Assembly: GCF_000730165.1 (NCBI RefSeq)
Contig: NZ_CP022111.1
Location: 1,116,001 to 1,180,000 of the forward strand
Direction of reading: 5' to 3'
DNA: 64,000 nucleotides
Source: Nitrospirillum viridazoti CBAmc
GTDB lineage: Bacteria; Pseudomonadota; Alphaproteobacteria; Azospirillales; Azospirillaceae
Shown: positions 8,279 through 16,532 of the stretch, one piece after another
Numbering within the stretch: position 1 is the stretch's first letter
Layout of the letters: every line of letters begins with the position of its first letter
Position numbers and translations under genes: made by a program
Notes under the pieces: generated by a model
What the model was told of the DNA's origin: nothing
Seen by the model: only the letters and a program-made list of their open reading frames with translations
The model's database searches: none

Positions 8279-10196
8279 GGAAGTAGTCCAGTTCCTTGCC
8301 CTTGTCCCCGGACAGGTAGGCGTCCTGCCAATGATCGTTGGCGGAGAGAAAGCCACCTTGCGGGGTGCTGGGGGCCGGCTGGCCCTTCAGCAGGGCGTCC
8401 CGCTCCCGCTCTTCCAGGATGGCGCGCTGGCGGTAGTGTTCATAGACGTCCAGGACATGGACGGCATAGGCCTGGGCCAGCGGCTGGTTGCCTTGGATGA
8501 TCAGCAGGTTGTCGTCGTTGGCGTAGGAGGCCTTGTAGCCCAGGTTGTGGCTGCCGGTGATGACGACGCAGTCGGGGGAGAAGGGGTCGATCACCACGAT
8601 CTTGTCGTGGATGATGGCGGCACCGGCGGTCAGCAGCTCGGGCTGCAGGTCGCCCGTGGGCATGTCGATGGCGGCGGCGCGCACCACCAGCACCTGCGGC
8701 GCGTCCTTGGGCGCGTAGACGGAGGGCTTGGGGATCTTGGCGCCCGGGGCATCCGTGTCGTCGCCCGTGTCATCGCCGCCGTTGGCATCCCCCTCGATCG
8801 GCAGCGCTTGCGGGCTGCTGACGGCGCCCATGACCATCAGGTCGGGGCGCTGCTTGCCCAGGTCCACCGCCGCCTCGATGATGCTCTGCTTGCCTTCGAC
8901 GGAGGGGTAGAAGGTCAGGAAATAGATGGCGTGCTGCGCCTGGTCCATCAGCTGAAACACGTCGGCCAGGTCCGGCGGCGTGGCCGACGTCTTGGTAGTG
9001 GCCAGGGTGGTTGGCGCGCACCAGACGCGGGGGTTGCCGGCGGAATCCGGATAGGCGTGGCCATCGGCCCGGCGCAGGGGCTTTTGCTGGACGTTGTGGT
9101 TGGGCGCGCCGGTGTCCGTCTGCACCGGGAAGCTGGCCGTGTCCACCTTCAGCCGGTTCCAATACTCCAGGTAGGCCTGCGCCAGGACGGTATCCTGGGT
9201 GAGGATGGTGTTGTTGGATTGGGTGCATAGGCCCGTGGGCGTCCAGTTGGTGCTGCCCGTCAGCAGGGCCAGCGGCGTGTCGTTCGCGTCCGTGCACACC
9301 AGGAACTTGTTATGGCCGATATGGGCGCTGTTGTTGAACAGCCGGTCGATCACCTCCCCCGCCGTGCCGTGCAGGGTCCGGCGCGCCGCCTGGTTGGTGC
9401 GGTCCCAGGCAGGGTTGGTCTTCGTCGCCTCGCCCGCTGTCGACAGGATCAGGTGCAGGCGGTCGCCAAGCCCCGTCAGGCCGGCCACCAGTTCCGGATC
9501 CGACAGCTCATAGAGGGCAGCGTAGACCTTGTCGTTCGGCCCCACCTGTCCCAGGAAATCGGTCAGGGTGGGCAGCACGTCGCCGGTCAGGAAGGTGCGA
9601 ATGGCGTTGCCCGGCTGTTTCACCTGGTCCAGCACATAGCCCTTGCTGGGCGCCTGGCCGGCAGGGGTGTGCAATTGCTGGCGCAGGTTCTGCGTCGACA
9701 GGATGCCGTTGGTGAAGACAGCGGTGAAAGCGCCATAGATCCAGGTGACGGTGATGGGATTGGTCATCACCGCGTCGCCGCAGATGAACAGCGGCCGCGG
9801 CGTACCGGTGTAGGCGCCGGGTTGCGCGCTGCTGAACGTCTCCGTCCGCTTGATCCAGCCGGCCACCGGCTCACGTCCCGGCGCCTCAAAGCCGACGGGA
9901 ATGATCTCGTAGTGGCAGGTGAAGGGCTGGCGTACCGACAGGCTGTCGCGGCTGCGCCGCAGGGTCAGGTCGCGCCAGGAGAATTTCTGAATGGGCCAGA
10001 CGCTGGTGTCCTGCTGTTGCCATTTCGGGTTGGACTGGTCCGTGAACGCCACCCAGGTGGGCAGCAGCCGACGCTCCCCCTCCTCGTGCACGCGCGTGAC
10101 CATGAAGCCCAGCAGGCCGTCGATGCGGGCCGTGGGGCGCCACGCCAGATAGGCCACTTCGTTGTTGCACCAGGCGCGCGCGGGGACCTGAGACAT
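8271..10196 (-). CDS. phospholipase D-like domain protein
   Basis: 641-residue protein with two HxK catalytic motifs of the PLD superfamily: GHNKFLVCTD with His295 and a downstream GSTNWT, and IHDKIVVID with His530 followed by GSHNLGYKASYANDD. Two HKD half-sites in one chain are the usual PLD arrangement for phosphodiester transfer or hydrolysis. The first motif has one extra residue before its Asp. No signal peptide is apparent. The start is supported by a GGAGG six bases upstream of the ATG. Substrate (lipid, nucleic acid or other) is unknown; similar stand-alone proteins are often only called PLD-like. It is divergent from the TPR/glycosyltransferase gene. Confidence 0.78.
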   Translation of the reverse strand: MSQVPARAWCNNEVAYLAWRPTARIDGLLGFMVTRVHEEGERRLLPTWVAFTDQSNPKWQQQDTSVWPIQKFSWRDLTLRRSRDSLSVRQPFTCHYEIIPVGFEAPGREPVAGWIKRTETFSSAQPGAYTGTPRPLFICGDAVMTNPITVTWIYGAFTAVFTNGILSTQNLRQQLHTPAGQAPSKGYVLDQVKQPGNAIRTFLTGDVLPTLTDFLGQVGPNDKVYAALYELSDPELVAGLTGLGDRLHLILSTAGEATKTNPAWDRTNQAARRTLHGTAGEVIDRLFNNSAHIGHNKFLVCTDANDTPLALLTGSTNWTPTGLCTQSNNTILTQDTVLAQAYLEYWNRLKVDTASFPVQTDTGAPNHNVQQKPLRRADGHAYPDSAGNPRVWCAPTTLATTKTSATPPDLADVFQLMDQAQHAIYFLTFYPSVEGKQSIIEAAVDLGKQRPDLMVMGAVSSPQALPIEGDANGGDDTGDDTDAPGAKIPKPSVYAPKDAPQVLVVRAAAIDMPTGDLQPELLTAGAAIIHDKIVVIDPFSPDCVVITGSHNLGYKASYANDDNLLIIQGNQPLAQAYAVHVLDVYEHYRQRAILEERERDALLKGQPAPSTPQGGFLSANDHWQDAYLSGDKGKELDYFLS

Positions 10197-10386
10197 GGGC
10201 GACCTCCATCACGACGGGAGAGGTCATGGTGCGCCCGGGATATGACGGTTGCGACCGTAGCGTGCATACCTGTCGATGTACCTCCTTGGTTGGAGCCAGG
10301 GGATTGGAATCTGGAGACCGCGGCACCATCGACGCGAGGGCCGTCGGCAGGCTAGTCTGTGGCCTGCCACCGCGTAGGGAAAAGAC
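10197..10386. other. divergent intergenic region with a hairpin
   Basis: 190-bp gap between the PLD-like gene and the TPR gene. GGCAGGC (10346-10352) and GCCTGCC (10362-10368) form a 7-bp hairpin just upstream of the TPR gene. No confident promoter was recognised. Confidence 0.3.
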
Positions 10387-12507
10387 ATGAACCGCAACCA
10401 GCGCCGCCTGGACAAGAAGCCGGGCGCGCCGGCCGTGCCGGCGGCGGCGCAGCTGCTGTTCGGTCAGGCGACGCAGCAGCACCAAGCCGGCCGCCTTGGG
10501 GAGGCCGAGGCGGCCTACCGCCAGGTGCTGGCCCAGGCCCCCCGCCATGCCGACGCCCTGTACCTGCTGGGCGTGATCCATCACCAGACCGGCCGCCACT
10601 CAGGTGCGGCCGACCTGCTGAGCCAAGCCGTGGCCGCCAAAAGCGACGCCCCGCACATGCATGCCGCCCTGGGCACCGTGCTGCTGGCCCTCAACCGGCC
10701 GGCCGATGCCGTGGCGGCGCTGCAGCGCGCCCTGGCCCTGAAGCCCGACCAGGCGGAGGCGCACACCACCCTGGGCAACGCGCTGAAGGACCTGGGCCGC
10801 CTTGACGAGGCCATCACCCATTATGAGAGCGCCATCGCGCTGAAGCCGGACTACGCCAACGCCCACAACAGCCTGGGATACGCCCGCCAGGCGCAGGGCC
10901 GGCTGGATGAGGCCGCCGGCCATTACCGCCGCGCCCTGGCGCTGAACCCGCGCCAGATCCTCGCGCAAGTCAATCTGGGCAAGACGCTGATGGCGTTGGG
11001 CGACCTGGCGGGGGCGGAGGCGGCGCTGCGCCAGGCCCTGGCGCTGGACGCGGCCCACGCCGACGCGTTGAACAATCTGGGCGCCGTGCTGCAAGCGCAA
11101 GGCCGCACGGATGAGGCCACGGCCTACCTGCGCCAGGCAGTGACCCTGGCGCCTGACGACGCCGACGCCCAGCTGAACCTGGCCCGCGTGCTGGCCAGCG
11201 ACCTGCTGGTGCGCGACCCCAGCCTGCTGCGTCAGGCGCTGTCGCATGCCGAGCGGGCGCTGGCGCTGCGTCCCGGCCATGGCGCCACGCTGGACGCGCT
11301 GGGCACCATCCTGCAGCGCCTAGGCCGCCTGACGGAGGCCGAACGCCATTTCCGCGCAGCGCTGGCCGCGACGCCCGGTGACGCGGAGATCGTCCACAAC
11401 CTGGCCACCACCGTGCAGACCCTGGCTCGCCAGGATGAAGCGGAGGCGCTGTACCGCCAGGCACTGGCCCTCAACCCCGACCATGCCGACGCCCGCTATT
11501 GCCTGGGTACCACGCGGCTGGCCGCCGGGGATCTGGCCAGCGGCTGGCCGGATTATGAGGCGCGCTGGCGGGGCCGGCAGCTGACGCCTTTCTGGCGCCC
11601 CTTCCCCGTGCCGCAATGGCGGGGCGAGAGCCTGGCGGGCAAGCGCCTGCTGGTGTGGGGGGAACAGGGCCTGGGCGATGAGATCCTGTTCGCCAGCCTG
11701 CTGCCCGACCTGCACCGGCGGGTGACGGCGGAGGGCGGGCAGCTGGTGGTGGAGTGCGCGCCCCGCCTTGTGGGCCTGATCGGCCGCGCCCTGCCGGGCG
11801 TGGTGGTGCGGGCCCCGACCTCCGCCCCCGGCGCGCCCACGCTGACGGACATGGACCTGCACCTGCCCATGGGCAGCCTGGCCGGATTGCTGCGCCCCCG
11901 CCTGGCGGACTGGTACGGGGGCGCCCCCTTCCTGACGCCGCGCGCGGATCTGGCCGCGCTGTGGCGGGACCGGCTGGACCACCTGGGCCCCGGCCTGCGC
12001 GTGGGCATCAGCTGGCGCAGCGGCATCCGGCGCGGCGACCGCGACGGCGCCTATACCACCCTGGCCGACTACGCCCCGGTGCTGACCCTGCCCGGCGTCA
12101 TTCCCGTCACCTTGCAATACAGCGCGCCGGAGGAGGAGTTGCGGCCGGTGGAACAAGCCCTGGGCCGGCCCCTCCACCGCTGGCCCGATCTGGATTTGCG
12201 CGAGGATATCGAGGGGGTGGCCGCCCTGATCGCCGCGCTGGATCTGGTGATCACCCCCCCCTCGGCGGTGGGAGAGCTGGCGGGGGCGCTGGGCGTGCCC
12301 TGCTGGCGCCTGGGCATCGACCATGACTGGTCCATGCTGGGCACCGGCGCGCGGCCGTGGTTAAACACCATGGCCGTCATCCCGGCGGCGCCGCACGGGC
12401 CGGCGGCGGCCGGCCGCGTCGCCCTGGCGGCGCAACGTCTGCTGGCGCTGACGGGGGCGCGGGCAGACCACCTTTTCCCTTGCCCCTCGGGGGGCGTTCC
12501 TATATAA
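10387..12507 (+). CDS. TPR protein with C-terminal glycosyltransferase-like domain
   Basis: 706 residues. Residues about 20-390 are roughly ten consecutive TPRs with the canonical A.....GR...A...Y..AL.L.P.....A....G periodicity (for example LKPDQAEAHTTLGNALKDLG). The remaining ~310 residues contain GKRLLVWGEQGLGDEILFAS and a final ITPPSAVGELAGALGVPCW block, the signature of the GT9/ADP-heptosyltransferase-like module often fused to TPRs in Rhodospirillales. It probably glycosylates a surface or intracellular acceptor; neither donor nor acceptor is known. No signal peptide, so cytoplasmic. It stands alone, and its 3' end overlaps the ribosomal operon promoter. Confidence 0.75.
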   Translation: MNRNQRRLDKKPGAPAVPAAAQLLFGQATQQHQAGRLGEAEAAYRQVLAQAPRHADALYLLGVIHHQTGRHSGAADLLSQAVAAKSDAPHMHAALGTVLLALNRPADAVAALQRALALKPDQAEAHTTLGNALKDLGRLDEAITHYESAIALKPDYANAHNSLGYARQAQGRLDEAAGHYRRALALNPRQILAQVNLGKTLMALGDLAGAEAALRQALALDAAHADALNNLGAVLQAQGRTDEATAYLRQAVTLAPDDADAQLNLARVLASDLLVRDPSLLRQALSHAERALALRPGHGATLDALGTILQRLGRLTEAERHFRAALAATPGDAEIVHNLATTVQTLARQDEAEALYRQALALNPDHADARYCLGTTRLAAGDLASGWPDYEARWRGRQLTPFWRPFPVPQWRGESLAGKRLLVWGEQGLGDEILFASLLPDLHRRVTAEGGQLVVECAPRLVGLIGRALPGVVVRAPTSAPGAPTLTDMDLHLPMGSLAGLLRPRLADWYGGAPFLTPRADLAALWRDRLDHLGPGLRVGISWRSGIRRGDRDGAYTTLADYAPVLTLPGVIPVTLQYSAPEEELRPVEQALGRPLHRWPDLDLREDIEGVAALIAALDLVITPPSAVGELAGALGVPCWRLGIDHDWSMLGTGARPWLNTMAVIPAAPHGPAAAGRVALAAQRLLALTGARADHLFPCPSGGVPI

Positions 12508-12508
12508 G
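12480..12508 (+). promoter_or_regulatory. promoter of the rpsF-rpsR-rplI operon
   Basis: TTGCCC (12480-12485), 17-nt spacer, TATAAG (12503-12508). The -10 overlaps the last codon of the preceding gene. A leader of about 140 nt follows, containing a CCGGA-atga-TCCGG hairpin; such leaders in many bacteria bind S6:S18 for feedback control, but that motif could not be assigned here. Confidence 0.6.
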
Positions 12509-12653
12509 CCCGCGCTTCAACCGCTCCTTGCCGGTGCCTTTGCCATGGCGCCGGCTAGGTCCGTGCGGCTGACCCACCCCCTGGTCCCCGGAATGATCCG
12601 GCGCCCCGGGCGGGAACAGCGGCGGACCACGTAACAGCCATGAGGAGTATCAA

Positions 12654-13124
12654 ATGGCTTTGTATGAGACCGTGCTGATCGCACGGCAGGACATCACGTC
12701 CGCCCAGGTGGAAGGCCTGACCGAAACCTTCACCGGTATCCTGAAGGAGAACGGTGGCCAGGTTGCCAAGGTCGAGCAGTGGGGTCTGAAGACCCTCACC
12801 TACAAGATCAAGAAGAACCGCAAGGGCCACTACGTCTACTTCGCCCACGATTCCGCCCCGGCCGCCGTCGCCGAGATGGAGCGTAACATGGGCCTGAACG
12901 AAGACGTCCTGCGCTTCATGACCACCCGCATCGAGAAGATCGAGGAAGGTCAGACCGCGATGCTGTCCAACAAGGGCGATCGCGGCGAGCGTGGTGAACG
13001 CGGCGAGCGTGGCGAGCGCGGTCCGCGCCGCTTCGACGACCGCGGCGATCGTGGTGACCGCGGCGATCGCGGCCCCCGTCCGCCCCGCCGCATGGAAGCC
13101 TCTTCTGAAGGAGACCGGGCATGA
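12654..13124 (+). CDS. rpsF: 30S ribosomal protein S6
   Basis: 156-residue S6, which pairs with S18 on the platform of the 30S subunit. The conserved core occupies about residues 1-95 ([51 protein letters not shown]). It is followed by a long low-complexity tail built of repeated RGER/RGDR units and PRPPRR, longer and more repetitive than in enterobacteria though Arg/Gly/Glu tails are common in alphaproteobacterial S6. A strong GAGGAG lies 6-11 bases upstream of the ATG. Its stop overlaps the rpsR start as ATGA, coupling translation of the S6-S18 pair. Confidence 0.97.
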   Translation: MALYETVLIARQDITSAQVEGLTETFTGILKENGGQVAKVEQWGLKTLTYKIKKNRKGHYVYFAHDSAPAAVAEMERNMGLNEDVLRFMTTRIEKIEEGQTAMLSNKGDRGERGERGERGERGPRRFDDRGDRGDRGDRGPRPPRRMEASSEGDRA

Positions 13125-13402
13125 GCTTCGGCACCCAGGGTAACGCCGGCGCCCCGCGTCCGGCCGGTGGCGGCGGTGGCCGTCGTCCGTTCTTCCGTCG
13201 TCGCAAGACTTGCCCCTTCTCCGGTCCGAACGCCCCGGCGATCGACTACAAGGACGTGAAGCTGCTGTCGCGCTTCATCTCCGAGCGCGGCAAGATCGTC
13301 CCGAGCCGCATCACCGCGGTTTCGGCCAAGAAGCAGCGTGAGCTGGCCCGCGCCATTAAGCGCGCCCGCTTCCTCGCCCTGCTGCCTTACATCGTGAAGT
13401 AA
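13121..13402 (+). CDS. rpsR: 30S ribosomal protein S18
   Basis: 93-residue S18, partner of S6 on the 30S platform. The conserved block from [10 protein letters not shown] (about residues 26-35) through [19 protein letters not shown] and the basic C-terminal [20 protein letters not shown] is diagnostic. The first 25 residues are a Gly/Pro/Arg-rich extension ([17 protein letters not shown]) typical of alphaproteobacterial versions. It overlaps rpsF by 4 bp and is followed by rplI after 12 bp. Confidence 0.97.
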   Translation: MSFGTQGNAGAPRPAGGGGGRRPFFRRRKTCPFSGPNAPAIDYKDVKLLSRFISERGKIVPSRITAVSAKKQRELARAIKRARFLALLPYIVK

Positions 13403-13414
13403 GGAGTAGGAACG

Positions 13415-13975
13415 ATGGAAGTTATTCTGCTGGAGCGCGTCGAGAAGCTCGGCCGCATGGGCGAAGTGGTCACGGTGAAGCCTGGCTTCGCCCGCAACTA
13501 CCTGCTGCCCCAGAAGAAGGCGCTGCGCGCCTCCAAGGACAACCTGGCTTTCTTCGAGAGCCAGAAGGCCAAGCTGGAAGCGCAGAACGCCGAGCGCAAG
13601 GTCGAGGCCGAGAAGGTCGCGTCCAAGATCAACGACCTGTCGGTCATCATCATCCGCCAGTCTGCCGAAACCGGCATTCTGTACGGTTCGGTGAGCGCCC
13701 GTGACGTTGCCGAGGCGGTCACCGCCGCCGGCACCGCCGTGGAGCGCAGCCAGGTCGCCATCGACACCCCGATCAAGACCCTGGGCCTGTTCAAGGTCCG
13801 CCTGGTCCTGCATCCGGAAGTGTCGGTGAGCATCACCGTGAACGTCGCCCGCACCACCGAAGAGGCCGGCCTGCAGGCCGCCCGCGGTGGCATGGTCGCC
13901 GGCCGGCGTGATGACGAGGACGAGGAAGAGGTGGTGGAAGCCGCCGACGAGGCCACGGAAGAGACCGAGGCCTGA
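13415..13975 (+). CDS. rplI: 50S ribosomal protein L9
   Basis: 186-residue L9, which binds 23S rRNA and extends from the 50S subunit near the L1 stalk. The N-terminal domain ([34 protein letters not shown]), the long connecting helix (about residues 40-75) and the C-terminal domain ([17 protein letters not shown]) are all present. The C-terminus carries an added acidic tail of Asp/Glu ([18 protein letters not shown]), a common alphaproteobacterial feature. Last gene of the operon, followed by a strong intrinsic terminator. Confidence 0.97.
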   Translation: MEVILLERVEKLGRMGEVVTVKPGFARNYLLPQKKALRASKDNLAFFESQKAKLEAQNAERKVEAEKVASKINDLSVIIIRQSAETGILYGSVSARDVAEAVTAAGTAVERSQVAIDTPIKTLGLFKVRLVLHPEVSVSITVNVARTTEEAGLQAARGGMVAGRRDDEDEEEVVEAADEATEETEA

Positions 13976-14004
13976 TCCTTCTCCGGATCGTCTGAGTTAA
14001 CAGG

Positions 14005-14041
14005 ACGGCGCGGTTCTTCGGGACCGCGCCGTTTTGCTTTT
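14005..14041 (+). terminator. Rho-independent terminator of the rpsF operon
   Basis: ACGGCGCGGT (14005-14014) pairs perfectly with ACCGCGCCGT (14023-14032) around an 8-nt loop, and is followed by TTTTGCTTTT. It lies 30 bp after the rplI stop. Confidence 0.92.
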
Positions 14042-14098
14042 GCGCTTCCGCGAGGCGCCGTCTAGCCTGCGCTGAATTCTATTGGGGGATGCGGGATC

Positions 14099-14446
14099 AT
14101 GGCAACGGAAGCGGGTGGATTGCGCCAGGCGGCCAAGTGGGTGGCCATCATCGGCTTGGCGGGCAACCACGTGCTGGCCTACCAGCAGGCGGTGGACCGC
14201 ATCCGCGCCCCCTCCCGCGCCCTGGCCGATATGGCCGGCGCCATCGGCCAGATCTTCGGCCAGTCGCCCGACCGCTTCAAGGCTGGTGACCTCAGCCTCG
14301 GCGACAAGATCGACCTGTTCGTAAACCCCTACACCTCCGTGCGTGACATGGCGCATTGGGAGGGTCTGAACCACCTGCTGTTCTGGCCGGGCCTGGCGGC
14401 GCTGATCCTGTTCCTGATCCTGACCCTCGGCGGCAAGCGGGCGTGA
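14099..14446 (+). CDS. small membrane protein, function unknown
   Basis: 115-residue protein not recognised as a known family. It has a moderately hydrophobic N-terminal stretch (WVAIIGLAGNHVLAYQQAV, about residues 14-32), a soluble middle, and a clear C-terminal helix (LLFWPGLAALILFLILTLGG, about 93-112), so it is probably anchored in the inner membrane. The ATG at 14099 was chosen as the first in frame. It stands alone between the ribosomal terminator and the convergent ferredoxin gene. Coding status rests on sustained GC-rich codon usage and an intact frame. Confidence 0.6.
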   Translation: MATEAGGLRQAAKWVAIIGLAGNHVLAYQQAVDRIRAPSRALADMAGAIGQIFGQSPDRFKAGDLSLGDKIDLFVNPYTSVRDMAHWEGLNHLLFWPGLAALILFLILTLGGKRA

Positions 14447-14467
14447 CGCGTCCGGGCATAACGCCCG

Positions 14468-14812
14468 TCAGCCCGCCCGCGCCCGCGCGAACAGTTCACC
14501 CATGCGCCAGTGCAGGTTGGCGTGGGCGGGGTCGCCTTCCCATTCATGCCAGCCGGAATGGCGGCGGAACTGGCCCAGCAGGCCGGACGCCACGATGGAT
14601 GCCGCATCCACGGCCACCGGCTCATCGCAGTTGGGCGCCACATACAGGGCGTCGGCCTGGCAATACAGCTCACACAGGAAGCAGGTTTGGCAATCCTCCT
14701 GCCGGGCGATGAGGGGCAGGCCACCAGCGCCGCGCTCGAAGACGTTCGTAGGACAGACCTGGATGCAGGTGTCGCAGCGGGTGCAGCGGTCGTCGACCAC
14801 CAGTTCGATCAT
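14468..14812 (-). CDS. ferredoxin with two [4Fe-4S] motifs, partner of the adjacent flavoprotein
   Basis: 114-residue electron carrier. Two complete CxxCxxCxxxC sets are visible: Cys10, 13, 16, 20 followed by Pro, and Cys41, 44, 47, 51, each expected to bind a [4Fe-4S] cluster. The last ~60 residues are an extra domain (WHEWEGDPAHANLHWRMGEL) not found in plain bacterial ferredoxins. It follows the FAD flavoprotein by 11 bp and ends the five-gene minus-strand unit, so it most likely passes electrons to or from that flavoprotein. The FAD-protein plus two-cluster-protein pairing recalls adenylylsulfate reductase AprA/AprB in layout, but orthology is not claimed. Confidence 0.85.
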   Translation of the reverse strand: MIELVVDDRCTRCDTCIQVCPTNVFERGAGGLPLIARQEDCQTCFLCELYCQADALYVAPNCDEPVAVDAASIVASGLLGQFRRHSGWHEWEGDPAHANLHWRMGELFARARAG

Positions 14813-14823
14813 GGTCGTTCCTC

Positions 14824-16521
14824 TCAGGCCACGTTGCTGCGCTGGGCCGGGCTGCGCTGGGCCGGGCTGCGCTGGGCCGGGCTGCGCTGGGCCGGGCTGC
14901 GCTGGGCCGGGCTGCGCTGGGTGGGGCTGCGCTGGGCCGGGCTGCGCTGGGTGGGGTCGTCAGCACGCACCCAGACGGTGTCCAGGCCGCCGGACAGCAG
15001 GCGATGGGCAAGGTCGGGACTGAGGCTGGGCGCATCCTCACGCCGGTGCAGGCCGCGCGTCTCCCCCCGCGCCAAGGCCGTGGCCGTGGTCCAACGGGCG
15101 CAGGCGACCAGGGCCGCCGCCTCGCGCGCCCGTACCCGGGCGGTAGGGTCGGAACCAGGCGCCAGGCGGTCGCGGGCATCGCGCCATAGGCTGTCCAAGG
15201 TCGCCAGCGACTGGGCCAGGACGGGCCCGCGCCGGAACAGGATCTTGTCATAGGGCAGCATCTCCGCCCGCACGCCGTCCGTCAGGTGGCGGGTCAGCGC
15301 CGCCGCATCCTTCAGCGCGCCAGCGTCGGGGCGCAGTCCCGCCCCGCCGGCGGCCTCCACCCCCTGGTGCGCGCGGCGCCCCTGGGCGCGGGCCAGGCGG
15401 GCGGCGGCCTGGCCGGACCAGGTGCCCGACGACACCGCCCAGGCGGAATTCTGCGCCCCGCCGCCGGAGGTCGCCCCCGCGATCAGCTCACGCGTAGCGG
15501 CGTCGCCGGCGGCATAGAGGCCGGGCACGTCGGTCTGGCAGTCATCGTCCACCAGGCGCAGGCCGCCGGTGCCGCGTACCGTGCCCTCGCCATGCAGGGT
15601 GATGGGGAAGCGCTGGGTGAAGGGGTCGATGCCCTGGCGCTGGAAGGGCAGCAGGATGGCGGGCTGGATCTGGGGCAGGATGGCCCGCAGATCCGCCGGC
15701 ATGCGCGCCAGCGTGGCATAGACCGGGCCTGCCAGCAGGGCGCGGGCGAGCGGCACCGTCACGTCGGGGCTGCCGCCGGTGTCGATCTGCCGGCCGTCGG
15801 CGTCGAAATAGTCGGCAAAGGCGTAGGAGGCGGAACGGGTCTGGGTGGAATGCCGCTCCGCCACCGTATGGTAGGTGGAGAACTCCATGCCAGACAGCCG
15901 GGCGCCCGCCTCCGCCGCCATCAGATGGCCGTCGCCGGTGTTGGTGCGGCTGCCCAGCAGCTTGGACAGGAAGGCGCAGCCGCCGGTGGCCACCACCACG
16001 CCGGCGGCGCGCACCGTCCAGTCCCCGCCCTCCCCTTGGCGGCGGAGCCCGCGCGCGCCGGCGACGGAGCCATCGACATGCAGCAGCAGTTCCAGGGCCG
16101 GGCTGTGGTCCAGGATGCGCACGCCCAAGGTCTCGGCATAACGGCGCAGGGCGCGCAGGTACTCCGGCCCGCGCAGGGACTGGTAGTGCGGCACGCCGCC
16201 GGCGGTGACGGAATGCCGGTAGTAGTCCGCCAGCGTGGGCAGGACGCGCCAGGTGGTGTCGATGATGCGCGCCATCCAGCGCGGGTCGGCCAATCCGAAG
16301 GCGCGCGCGTCCCGGTCGCGTACCGCTTGGGCGCGCTTTTCCGGGTCCGGCGGCACCCACCAGTGATTGGGACCGGCGGTGGCGGTGACGCCGCTGGTGC
16401 CGCAATAGCCCTTGTCGGCCAACACGACCTCGGCGCCGGCCCGCGCGGCGGCCACGGCGGCCCAGCATCCGGCCAGGCCGCCGCCGATGATCAGGACATC
16501 GGTTTCCAGATGAAGCGACAT
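14824..16521 (-). CDS. FAD-dependent oxidoreductase, fumarate reductase/AprA-like flavoprotein
   Basis: 565-residue flavoprotein. The N-terminal dinucleotide-binding motif DVLIIGGGLAGCWAA (GxGxxG at about residues 13-18) and later GLYAAGDAA/GATSGGGAQN FAD-contact motif place it in the succinate dehydrogenase/fumarate reductase/AprA flavoprotein group. The ATG at 16521 directly precedes the Rossmann strand; the upstream open frame is not family-like. It lies 11 bp after the nitroreductase and 11 bp before the ferredoxin. The last ~45 residues are eight PAQRS/PTQRS pentads encoded by a 15-bp tandem repeat, ending NVA. Substrate unknown; the neighbours suggest a sulfur compound. Confidence 0.8.
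   Translation of the reverse strand: MSLHLETDVLIIGGGLAGCWAAVAAARAGAEVVLADKGYCGTSGVTATAGPNHWWVPPDPEKRAQAVRDRDARAFGLADPRWMARIIDTTWRVLPTLADYYRHSVTAGGVPHYQSLRGPEYLRALRRYAETLGVRILDHSPALELLLHVDGSVAGARGLRRQGEGGDWTVRAAGVVVATGGCAFLSKLLGSRTNTGDGHLMAAEAGARLSGMEFSTYHTVAERHSTQTRSASYAFADYFDADGRQIDTGGSPDVTVPLARALLAGPVYATLARMPADLRAILPQIQPAILLPFQRQGIDPFTQRFPITLHGEGTVRGTGGLRLVDDDCQTDVPGLYAAGDAATRELIAGATSGGGAQNSAWAVSSGTWSGQAAARLARAQGRRAHQGVEAAGGAGLRPDAGALKDAAALTRHLTDGVRAEMLPYDKILFRRGPVLAQSLATLDSLWRDARDRLAPGSDPTARVRAREAAALVACARWTTATALARGETRGLHRREDAPSLSPDLAHRLLSGGLDTVWVRADDPTQRSPAQRSPTQRSPAQRSPAQRSPAQRSPAQRSPAQRSNVA
14836..14955. repeat. eight-copy 15-bp tandem repeat at the 3' end of the flavoprotein gene
   Basis: Eight contiguous units of GCTGCGCTGGGCCGG (plus-strand sense); units 6 and 8 carry GTGGG in place of CCGGG-side bases (GCTGCGCTGGGTGGG). 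Read on the minus strand each encodes Pro-Ala-Gln-Arg-Ser, or Pro-Thr-Gln-Arg-Ser in the variants. The unit is a multiple of three, so copy-number change would alter tail length without breaking the frame. Confidence 0.97.
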
Positions 16522-16532
16522 GGGGGCAGGTC

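Noticed and set aside
14836..14955. Tandem repeat considered as a CRISPR array
   Set aside because: Units are 15 bp and contiguous with no spacers, and they are in frame within a coding sequence.
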